A stretch of DNA of 12,798 nt from Candidatus Wallbacteria bacterium (lineage in GTDB: Bacteria; Muiribacteriota; UBA6191; JACPRK01), in NCBI GenBank assembly GCA_016199905.1, contig JACQFU010000295.1, positions 1 to 12,798 on the forward strand, read 5' to 3'. The translations under genes and the position numbers were made by a program. Positions 7,467 to 12,798 of this stretch are shown here, one piece after another. The stretch's first letter is position 1, and the number at the start of each line of letters is the position of its first letter. Below the pieces are notes generated by a model. It saw only the letters and a list, made by a program, of their open reading frames with translations, had not been told where the DNA came from and did not search any database.

Positions 7467-8216
7467 ATGAATCGATCGACGCTGTGGAACTTTGCCGCCC
7501 TCTTGGCCTTCGCGACTGCCGCGCGTGCCGACACCTTTGACGACCTCATCGCGCGCTACGGAGGCGGGTTCTCCGTGGAAGTCGAAGGGGATCAGGCTGC
7601 TCTCCGCCCGCCCGGGATTGGCCTGCGAGAGGGACACTTCGGATTGCAGCCGGGGCGCGGGCTCAAGTTCCAGGGGCACCTGCTGGTGAAAGGGCACGAT
7701 ACGGGTGTGCTCACGGCGGTCGTCCTGGGGCGCACGCTCTGGCTCACGCTGATGAACGGAAGCGGCGCCTATCGCGTGCCGATCGAGGACGCACAGCTGC
7801 CGCCGGACGTTTTCACGGGTCTCGACTTGCTGGCCGATCCGCGGGCCGCGGGCCGGGCGCACGCGGCGGCCAACGCGGCGGCAGCCTACTCGGAACATCC
7901 GGATGGGCTGCACTTCGACCGGGCGCAGCCGCCCAGCCGAATCGTCTTGCAGCTCGACGGCGCGTCCGTGCCCGTGGGTGTCCTCGCCGTCAAGGACGAG
8001 AGTCCCGAAGCGCTGTTGCGCCTCTCGGGCATGCGGCCGGACGCAAACGTCGACTTGAGCCTGCCGCTGGCGCCCGAAGCCTACGCTCCCAGGACCGTGG
8101 AGCAGATGCGCGAGGTGCCGCGCCAGCTCGCTGCCGCCGCCGAGTCGGCCCGCAAGACGGTCGATACCGTCAAGCAGTCCGCTCGCAGTTTCCTGAAGCG
8201 GTTGCTTGGGCGCTAG
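7467..8216 (+). CDS. Secreted protein of unknown function with basic C-terminal helix
   Basis: A 249-residue protein that I do not recognise. The ATG at 7467 gives a clean Sec signal peptide, MNRSTLWNFAALLAFATAARA, with cleavage after ARA and mature start DTFDDL. The frame is open for a long way upstream, but that part is antisense to the phosphotransferase and glycosyltransferase genes and is not real. The mature part alternates short hydrophobic strands and turns (about residues 35-110 and 150-195), suggesting beta structure, with an Ala-rich patch around residues 130-145. The last 40 residues form a charged, Lys/Arg-rich helix ending SFLKRLLGR. No Cys or lipobox is present. It is divergent from the phosphotransferase operon and ends 3 bp from the convergent TerB-like gene. 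A role in the periplasm or envelope is inferred from the signal peptide only. Confidence 0.82.
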   Translation: MNRSTLWNFAALLAFATAARADTFDDLIARYGGGFSVEVEGDQAALRPPGIGLREGHFGLQPGRGLKFQGHLLVKGHDTGVLTAVVLGRTLWLTLMNGSGAYRVPIEDAQLPPDVFTGLDLLADPRAAGRAHAAANAAAAYSEHPDGLHFDRAQPPSRIVLQLDGASVPVGVLAVKDESPEALLRLSGMRPDANVDLSLPLAPEAYAPRTVEQMREVPRQLAAAAESARKTVDTVKQSARSFLKRLLGR

Positions 8217-8219
8217 GCG

Positions 8220-9446
8220 CTAGCGCGAGCGCTCGCGTCGCCGGCCCGGGCGCGCAGTGTCGGCGTCCTCGTCGAGGAAGGCGATGTCCGCGGGTATCGG
8301 GGCTGGCGCTGCAGGCGTTGCCTCGGCCTCCGGGGGCAGCTTCAGGCCGCGAGTCTCGGCCAGCGTGCGTTCCTCTTGACGCAGAAGCTCGACCTGGTCG
8401 GGAGCCACGTCGAGCTTGCGCGACACGAGCGTCACGAAGGCCTGTTCGCGGCCGAAGAAGCGGCTGTCGCTGTAGGCCACGCGATACAGAAACCGCACCA
8501 GCAATCGGGCGTTCTCCGCGTCGCGGAAGCGCGCGAGGTGCTCGTCCAGCTCGACGGCGCCGCTTCGAGCAGCTTCGCTCTTGAGGTGGCGCCTCACGTC
8601 TTCGAGCGCGTCGCTTGCCAGCGCCAGCTCCGATTCGAAGATCTCCTGGATGACGCGCAGCTCCTCGGGTGCGATGTGATCGTCCTTGCGCGCCATCTCC
8701 AGGAGCAGCGTTCCCAGAGAACGGTAGTACCCCAGGTCGTCGCGCGTTTGGCGCGCGAACGTTTCCACCGCCGGCTCGCGGAACTCCTTGAGCAGAACGC
8801 CCACGTTGTCCAGCTCCTCGAGCAGCTTCTCGCGATAACTGTCGTTGCGCACGCGGATTCGCCGCCAGAGCTCGTCCTCGTGCTCCTGGATGCGCTCGGG
8901 TCTCAGACGCGCGCCATTGTAGAGGAACAGTCCGGCGCCCGTCGCTGCGACGGACAGGGAAAGCCAGAACGCCTGGTAGGCCTCGACGCCGTACATCAGG
9001 GCGGCCAGCGCCGCGCCGACGCCGAACACCCACGGCGCCAGTCGCGGCAGCAGCGGCTTTTCGCCATAGACCTCGGAGAGCAACAGCTCCTCGCGGTCCA
9101 CCAGCTCCCGATAGCGCTTCAACATCTGCAACTGCTCGGCGGCCAGCCGGTTGATCGAGGCCACCACGTCCAGCCGCCGCTTCTTGAGCTGCTCTTCCTC
9201 GGTCGGTCCGCCCTGCAGGACTTCCTTCGTGGTCCGTACGACCTTGTTGATGATCCCCTCGCGCCTCAGCTCTCGCAAATCCGCCTCGACCTGCACCAGC
9301 GCCGCTTCCTCACGCCGGCGCCGCGCCGTGAGCGCTTCGGTCAGCGGCGCCAGCTCGCGGCGCTGGTTGGCGACTTGCCGGAACAACTGGTCGTGGCGCG
9401 CCAGCTTTCGGGATAGCTTTTGTGCGTCTTCGCGGACGAGATCCAT
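8220..9446 (-). CDS. Coiled-coil membrane protein with TerB-like domain
   Basis: A 408-residue protein. Residues 1-125 are highly charged and helical, probably coiled coil. Two close membrane helices follow (about 137-155 and 158-177). A second charged helical part (180-240) leads to a TerB-like domain (about 243-350). This shows the two half-repeats of the family: LLLEMARKDDHIAPEE (247-262) and LVRFLYRVAYSDSRFFGREQ (316-335), corresponding to the paired acidic ADGxxxxxE motifs of TerB and DjlA proteins. Related domains appear in tellurite/stress-response and envelope-sensing proteins, but their biochemical function is poorly known. The tail is Pro/Ala- then Arg-rich. The hairpin topology would leave both charged ends in the cytoplasm. 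An in-frame TAG (9498-9500) and no other start codon in between support the ATG at 9446. No Shine-Dalgarno is seen. The TerB assignment is by motif resemblance, moderately sure. Confidence 0.83.
   Translation of the reverse strand: MDLVREDAQKLSRKLARHDQLFRQVANQRRELAPLTEALTARRRREEAALVQVEADLRELRREGIINKVVRTTKEVLQGGPTEEEQLKKRRLDVVASINRLAAEQLQMLKRYRELVDREELLLSEVYGEKPLLPRLAPWVFGVGAALAALMYGVEAYQAFWLSLSVAATGAGLFLYNGARLRPERIQEHEDELWRRIRVRNDSYREKLLEELDNVGVLLKEFREPAVETFARQTRDDLGYYRSLGTLLLEMARKDDHIAPEELRVIQEIFESELALASDALEDVRRHLKSEAARSGAVELDEHLARFRDAENARLLVRFLYRVAYSDSRFFGREQAFVTLVSRKLDVAPDQVELLRQEERTLAETRGLKLPPEAEATPAAPAPIPADIAFLDEDADTARPGRRRERSR
8224..8237. repeat. 14-bp perfect palindrome at convergent gene ends
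   Basis: cgcgagcgctcgcg reads identically on both strands. It lies inside the last codons (Arg-Glu-Arg-Ser-Arg) of the TerB-like gene and 8 bp past the stop of the facing secreted-protein gene. The neighbouring gcgctaggcgctagcgc (8211-8227) holds both stop codons and is also dyad-rich. It could act as a two-way transcription stop, but it lacks T-runs. Confidence 0.4.
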
Positions 9447-9489
9447 GGTGCGATCGGTGGTGCTGAAGAGCCTGTCGTGGGCCTCGCTC

Positions 9490-9517
9490 CCGAATCCCTA
9501 CCCAGGGGCGAGGTAGG
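9490..9517. repeat. Direct repeat, copy 1
   Basis: ccgaatccctacc, 10 unrelated bases, then gtagg. The same layout (13-bp match with one mismatch, 10-nt spacer, gtagg) recurs at 9587-9614. In this copy cctacc (9497-9502) and ggtagg (9512-9517) can form a 6-bp stem; in copy 2 only ctac/gtag can pair. Confidence 0.6.
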
Positions 9518-9539
9518 CAGTCGTGCTGTTACCGAGCGC

Positions 9540-9574
9540 CATCTTGCGCGAGCGAAGCTCGCATACGCAAGATG
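9540..9574. repeat. Long imperfect hairpin
   Basis: Outer arms catcttgcg and cgcaagatg are exact reverse complements (9 bp) at 9540-9548 and 9566-9574. They enclose a second stem, gcgagc-gaa-gctcgc (about 9547-9561), with an ata bulge. It lies between the two direct-repeat copies, which suggests a composite palindromic element rather than a terminator. Confidence 0.6.
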
Positions 9575-9586
9575 ACTGGGGGAAAG

Positions 9587-9614
9587 CCGAATCGCTACCT
9601 GGGCCAAAAGTAGG
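9587..9614. repeat. Direct repeat, copy 2
   Basis: ccgaatcgctacc, 10 bases, gtagg: matches copy 1 at 9490-9517 with an offset of 97 bp. Its last five bases are also the first five of the left arm of the paired palindrome at 9610-9677. Confidence 0.6.
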
Positions 9615-9677
9615 GCGGGTCTCTGCGCCCGCCCAGTACTGATGCGGCTTCTTGGCGGGCGCGAAGGCTCGCCCTAC
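9610..9677. repeat. Paired palindromic (REP-like) element
   Basis: Two 24-bp arms, 9610-9633 and 9654-9677, are inverted copies. The outer 8 bases (gtagggcg / cgccctac) and inner 9 bases (gcgcccgcc / ggcgggcgc) match exactly, with mismatches only in the middle 7. The loop is 20 nt. Each arm can also fold by itself (ggcggg with cccgcc on the left). Two palindromes in opposite orientation in an intergenic gap is the layout of REP/BIME-type or MITE-type dispersed repeats. Mobility is inferred, since only one copy is in the window. Confidence 0.65.
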
Positions 9678-9708
9678 TGATTTGCCAACGATCCTGCGGC
9701 GCTCCCGG

Positions 9709-9721
9709 GGGGCGGAGCCCC
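9709..9721 (-). terminator. GC-rich hairpin after the chemosensory operon, weak terminator candidate
   Basis: ggggc-gga-gcccc forms a 5-bp stem with a 3-nt loop, 18 bp beyond the stop of the last gene of the - strand operon. No T-run follows on that strand, so intrinsic termination is doubtful. It could equally be part of the adjoining repeat cluster. Confidence 0.25.
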
Positions 9722-9739
9722 GATGGGTAGCTCATTCCA

Positions 9740-10393
9740 CTATCCCTTCTCCTCGGTGAACACTTTGTTGAGCCGTTCGCTGAGAGTCTTGCAGGTGTCG
9801 AAGGCGTGCTTGGCCAGTTTCTGTGTAACCTCCGGGGCGCTCGCGGTGTCGGTAGCCAGCTTGTTCAGCGTCACGTGGAGGCTGCCGGCGAGCTCCTTGA
9901 TCTCCTGGCCCACGACCTCCATCCAGTACTTCTGGCGCTTCTGGAGCTTCTCCATTTCGGCGTTGACGCTCCGCATCTCCTCGAAGTTCTGCTGCACCTG
10001 CCGGTTCAAGGCCGACGACTTCAGGAGGTTCCGGATCTTCAGCAGCAGCATCTGCTTGTTGAACGGCTTGTTGATGAAGTCGTCGGCGCCGGCCTCGATG
10101 CCGGCGAGGCGGTCGTCCATCGTGTTGAGAGTGGTGATCATCACGATCGGAAGCGGGCGCGTCGACTCGTTTTCGCGCAGCTTGCGCGTGAGGTCCAGGC
10201 CCGACAGCCTGGGCATCTGCACGTCGGTGATCACCAGGTCCGGTTTGTCGGCCAGGACCCGCTCGTAGCCGTGCTGGCCGTCGTTGGCGACGAGGATCTC
10301 GAAGCCTTCCGACTCCAGGTGGTCTGCGAGCATCGTCACCACCAGCTCGCTGTCGTCCACGATGAGCAACCTCTTGCCGATCTGAAGTGCCAC
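9740..10393 (-). CDS. Receiver-domain protein with C-terminal DHp-like helices lacking the phospho-His
   Basis: A 217-residue protein. Residues 5-122 form a complete CheY-like receiver: Asp13/Asp14, phospho-acceptor Asp57 in ITDVQMP, Thr87 and Lys109 in INKPF. This would accept phosphate, presumably from the CheA encoded upstream in the same operon. There is no DNA-binding or enzyme output domain. Instead a helical linker (about 128-150) leads to YWMEVVGQEIKELAGSL and a second helix ending LSERLNKVF. This pattern resembles a histidine-kinase dimerisation hairpin in which the H-box His (SHEIRTPL in kinases) is replaced by Gln, and no ATPase domain follows. I infer a dimerising or partner-binding signal output. 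I chose GTG 10393 because of the strong ribosome site AAGGAGG. An alternative GTG at 10420 would overlap the cheB stop (GTGA) but has no good ribosome site. Confidence 0.92.
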   Translation of the reverse strand: MALQIGKRLLIVDDSELVVTMLADHLESEGFEILVANDGQHGYERVLADKPDLVITDVQMPRLSGLDLTRKLRENESTRPLPIVMITTLNTMDDRLAGIEAGADDFINKPFNKQMLLLKIRNLLKSSALNRQVQQNFEEMRSVNAEMEKLQKRQKYWMEVVGQEIKELAGSLHVTLNKLATDTASAPEVTQKLAKHAFDTCKTLSERLNKVFTEEKG

Positions 10394-10398
10394 TGGAG

Positions 10399-10405
10399 CC
10401 TCCTT
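10399..10405 (-). promoter_or_regulatory. Shine-Dalgarno AAGGAGG that decides the receiver gene start
   Basis: A 7-base Shine-Dalgarno match on the - strand, 5 nt before GTG 10393. It makes that GTG a better start than the in-frame GTG nine codons upstream at 10420. The nine extra residues (SPQGKEAPV) would not belong to the receiver fold. Confidence 0.75.
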
Positions 10406-10416
10406 GCCCTGGGGAC

Positions 10417-11460
10417 TCACTCCGGCGCGAGCATCGACAGGATCTCCCGGCTCATGTCCGTCACTGGCAGGACACGGTCGACATTTCCAGTCGCAATGGC
10501 GGCCTTCGGCATTCCGAAAACCACGCAGCTCTCCTCGCTCTCCGCGAGAGTCCTTCCGTGATAGGCCTTGATCGAGCGAATGCCGTCGGCCCCGTCCTGT
10601 CCCATGCCCGTCAACACGACGCCGATCGCCCGCGGACCGAAGTTCATGGCCACGGACTTGAACAACACGTCCACCGCCGGCCGGCAGTAACAGACCGGCG
10701 GCCCGTCGTTGAGCAGAATACTATCGCCCTTCACTTCCATATGGCGTCCCTCCGGCGCCACAACCACCTGTCCGGGCCGTAGCTTCATTCCGTCGGCGCC
10801 CACGGCGACCGCGAGCTGGATCTCGGACACCAGCCAGTCGACGAAGCCGCCCAGGAACCCCACCGGGATGTGCTGGACCATGACGAACGCCAGCGGCACC
10901 GTCTTGGGAAAGCCGGCCAGCAGCTTGCAGACTGCGGCGGGACCGCCGACGCTGGCGCCTACCGCGACCACCTTCGCGATGTAGTTGCCGTTCGTCCGGA
11001 CAGTCACCGCATCGTGCGGGGCGGGTTTGGCTCGCGGGCGAGAAACCACCCGGATCCGTGCCAGCGTGCGGACTTTCTCCAGCAAGTGCTCGGCGAACTC
11101 GCGCATCGGCTCGTCTTCCGTGATCCCCAGGGGCTTCTCCATCACGTCCAGAGCGCCGATCGCCAGGGCCTTCACCGCGCTGACGCTGCCCTTGTTGGCG
11201 AAGCTGGATAGCACCAGCACCGGCGTCGGTTGCTCGGCCATCAGAAGTTCCAGCACTCTCAGGCCGCCCATCACCGGCATCGCCAGGTCGAGGATCAGCA
11301 GGTCGGGCTTCAGGCTCACCGCCATATCCAACGCCCGTTTTCCGTCCGTCGCTTCGCCCACCAGCTGGATGTCCTGCGCGTGGCCCAGGATGTCTTTCAA
11401 CACCTCGCGCACCATCGGTGAATCGTCGGCCACGAGCACGCGGATGCGTCCGCCGTTCAT
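10417..11460 (-). CDS. cheB: CheB: chemoreceptor protein-glutamate methylesterase/deamidase
   Basis: A 347-residue protein with the full CheB layout. The receiver domain (about 5-122) has Asp12/Asp13, phospho-acceptor Asp58 in LILDLAMP, Ser85/Ser86 and Lys109. A linker (about 130-158) leads to the methylesterase domain (about 160-345) with catalytic Ser170 in GASVGG, His197 in QHIP and Asp289 in TGMGQDGADG. Phosphorylated CheB removes methyl groups from receptor glutamates and deamidates glutamines, resetting receptor sensitivity. The serine motif reads GASVGG where most CheB proteins have GASTGG; the triad itself is intact. The ATG overlaps the TGA of the cheA gene (ATGA, 11457-11460), and GGAGG lies at 11469-11473, 8 nt upstream, so translation is coupled. 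The matching methyltransferase CheR is not in the window. Confidence 0.96.
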   Translation of the reverse strand: MNGGRIRVLVADDSPMVREVLKDILGHAQDIQLVGEATDGKRALDMAVSLKPDLLILDLAMPVMGGLRVLELLMAEQPTPVLVLSSFANKGSVSAVKALAIGALDVMEKPLGITEDEPMREFAEHLLEKVRTLARIRVVSRPRAKPAPHDAVTVRTNGNYIAKVVAVGASVGGPAAVCKLLAGFPKTVPLAFVMVQHIPVGFLGGFVDWLVSEIQLAVAVGADGMKLRPGQVVVAPEGRHMEVKGDSILLNDGPPVCYCRPAVDVLFKSVAMNFGPRAIGVVLTGMGQDGADGIRSIKAYHGRTLAESEESCVVFGMPKAAIATGNVDRVLPVTDMSREILSMLAPE

Positions 11461-12798
11461 CGGATCAGCCTCCGAACCGTGCCGAGCAAGTTCTCCTGGT
11501 CGAAGGTGCCCTTGGTGATGTAGGCGTTGGCCCCGACGGCGATCCCGCGTCTCTTGTCGTCATCGGTGGCCAGCGCGCTGACGATGATCACGGGGATCTC
11601 GCGCAATCGGTCTTCCTTCTTCATCCGCGTGATGAGGTCGAACCCGTTGAGGCCCGGCATCTCGATGTCCGAAACGACGAGATTGTAATGCCTCGCTGCG
11701 AGCTTGTCCAGCGCGTCATGACCGTTCACGGCCACGTCCACTTCGTAACCCGCCGTCTCCAGCACGTTCTTCTCCATCGTGCGTGTGGTGATGGAGTCGT
11801 CGACAACCAATATAGTTCTAGGCTTGTCCTCCGCCTGCGCGTGCCCGCTGGTGCCCGTGTCGCGCTCCGACGAGGCCATCGAGACCAGGTCCGCACAGTT
11901 GAGGATCAGCGCCGGTTCGCCGCTGCCGAGGATCGTTGCGCCCGCCACATTCTCTATGTGCCGGAGGTGGTCGCCCAGCGTCTTGACGACGATCTCCTGG
12001 TTGCCCAGGAATCGATCCACGACGAAACCCATCACGTGGCTGCGCGAGTGGACGAGCAGGATCGGCAACTCCGGTCCTGCCGGGCTGCGCCGAGTCAGTC
12101 CAAGCAACGTGTCGAGACGGCAGACGGCAATCGTTCGCCCCCTCACGTTCATCACGGAGCGGCCGCCCTCGGTGATCAGGTCGCGCTCGTTGACGATGCA
12201 CGTCTCCTCCAGGAAGTTGAGCGGGAAGGCGTAGATCTCTCCCGCACACTCCGTGAGCAGCACGTTCATCGTGGACAGAGTCATCGGCAGCGTGATGCTG
12301 ATGCGAGTGAACATGCCGACGTCGCTCTCGATGGTGACGTCGCCTTTCAAGTTCTGGACGTTGGTCTTCACCACGTCCATCCCGACGCCGCGGCCGCTGA
12401 TGTCCGTGATGATCTCGGCGGTCGAGAATCCGGGCGCCATGATGAGGTAGCGAGCCTCGGCGTCGCTCATCGACTGAGCGCGCTTGGCGTCGATGAGGCC
12501 GCGCTCCAGCGCCTTCTTCTTCACCTTCTCCGGGTCGATGCCGCCGCCGTCGTCCTCGATGACGATCGTCACCGTGTCGCCCTTGTGCCCGGCGGCCAGG
12601 TGGATCGTTCCCCCGCGCGGCTTGCCGCGGGCTTCGCGTTCCTCGGGCCGCTCGATGCCGTGGTCCATCGAGTTGCGGATGATGTGGATCAACGAGGGCT
12701 TGATCTCTTCCAGGACGCGCTTGTCCAGCTCCGTCTTGCGGCCGGAGAGCTTCAACGTGACTTCCTTGTTCAGCTCGCGCGAGAGGTCCCGCACCGTG
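11457..12798 (-). CDS. cheA: CheA-type hybrid histidine kinase with C-terminal receiver, N-terminus missing
   Basis: Partial gene: the frame is open to the right edge, so the Hpt (phospho-His) and P3 regions and the true start lie outside. The GTG near 12794 is an internal Val. The visible part begins in the ATPase domain: TELDKRVLEEI, N-box HIIRNSMDHGIE (about 12651-12686), G1 box DDGGGID (about 12534-12556) and G2 box GRGVGMDVVKTNV (about 12359-12397). A CheW-like (P5) domain for coupling to receptor and CheW follows (about 11890-12290). A C-terminal receiver domain spans about 11460-11815, with DD in VVDDS, phospho-acceptor Asp at 11667-11669 (VSDIEMP) and Lys in YITKGTFDQ. Fused CheA-REC kinases are common in chemosensory systems that do not control simple flagellar tumbling; the receiver may act as a phosphate sink. 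It is the upstream partner of cheB and the receiver gene. Confidence 0.95.
   Translation of the reverse strand, partial: TVRDLSRELNKEVTLKLSGRKTELDKRVLEEIKPSLIHIIRNSMDHGIERPEEREARGKPRGGTIHLAAGHKGDTVTIVIEDDGGGIDPEKVKKKALERGLIDAKRAQSMSDAEARYLIMAPGFSTAEIITDISGRGVGMDVVKTNVQNLKGDVTIESDVGMFTRISITLPMTLSTMNVLLTECAGEIYAFPLNFLEETCIVNERDLITEGGRSVMNVRGRTIAVCRLDTLLGLTRRSPAGPELPILLVHSRSHVMGFVVDRFLGNQEIVVKTLGDHLRHIENVAGATILGSGEPALILNCADLVSMASSERDTGTSGHAQAEDKPRTILVVDDSITTRTMEKNVLETAGYEVDVAVNGHDALDKLAARHYNLVVSDIEMPGLNGFDLITRMKKEDRLREIPVIIVSALATDDDKRRGIAVGANAYITKGTFDQENLLGTVRRLIR

Larger units (their letters stand above)
9447..9739. other. 293-bp non-coding gap with repeat cluster
   Basis: No convincing gene is seen on either strand between the chemosensory operon and the TerB-like gene, which run in the same direction. 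Small open frames here lack family resemblance and ribosome sites. The stretch is instead packed with inverted and direct repeats, listed separately. It must also hold whatever promoter the TerB-like gene has, although no clear -10 box is seen near 9447-9480. Confidence 0.7.

Noticed and set aside
7398..7913. Upstream extension of the phosphotransferase by 172 codons
   Set aside because: Antisense to the secreted-protein gene, and its composition does not resemble the family. The ATG at 7397 gives a normal APH-family length.
9341..9607. 88-codon frame on the - strand covering part of the repeat gap
   Set aside because: It overlaps the TerB-like gene in another frame, runs through hairpins, and has no ribosome site or recognisable protein features.
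9490..9614. Possible CRISPR-like repeat array
   Set aside because: Only two repeat copies with imperfect identity, no regular spacers and no cas genes.

Overview
The window is GC-rich bacterial DNA in which nearly every base is coding, with strongly G/C-biased third codon positions. An envelope-type M16 protease and several proteins with Sec signal peptides or membrane segments suggest a Gram-negative organism. A Ser/Thr kinase with TPRs, a CheA-REC hybrid and many receiver domains are a style common in Myxococcota, Acidobacteriota and neighbouring GC-rich phyla. The phylum cannot be fixed from this sequence alone. Both ends cut through genes: the M16 protease at the left and the CheA hybrid at the right.

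Layout, left to right. (1) On the + strand, the C-terminal part of a two-domain M16 (pitrilysin-like) protease is followed 29 bp later by a small secreted helical protein, probably in one operon. (2) After a hairpin-rich 92-bp gap comes a + strand transmembrane Ser/Thr kinase with a periplasmic TPR region; its activation segment lacks the APE stretch. (3) Converging on it, on the - strand, is a tight two-gene unit: an APH-type small-molecule phosphotransferase, then a GT1 (UGT/MGT-like) glycosyltransferase. (4) A 69-bp divergent promoter region separates that unit from a + strand secreted protein of unknown family. (5) Three bases beyond its stop ends a - strand membrane protein with a coiled coil and a TerB-like domain. 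(6) A 293-bp non-coding gap holds a cluster of inverted and direct repeats. (7) The right third is a - strand chemosensory operon: CheA (ATPase, CheW-like and receiver domains), CheB methylesterase, and a terminal receiver protein whose C-terminal helices look like a histidine-kinase dimerisation hairpin without the phospho-accepting His.

How the genes work together. The right-hand operon is a self-consistent signalling module: CheA phosphorylates its own receiver, CheB and probably the terminal receiver protein. CheW, CheR and the receptor must lie beyond the right edge or elsewhere. The phosphotransferase/glycosyltransferase pair looks like a modification or detoxification cassette for a hydroxylated small molecule. 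The kinase and the TerB-like protein appear to be separate envelope-linked signalling or stress proteins.

Translation signals follow a pattern. Genes inside operons have clear Shine-Dalgarno sequences. Genes at the head of transcription units lack them, and three of these instead have a TAnnnT box 9-14 nt before the ATG, which suggests leaderless or near-leaderless transcripts. No CRISPR array, tRNA, rRNA, transposase or phage gene was seen. No clearly new defence-type system was found; the most unusual items are the APE-less kinase, the His-less REC-DHp-like protein and the palindromic repeat cluster.
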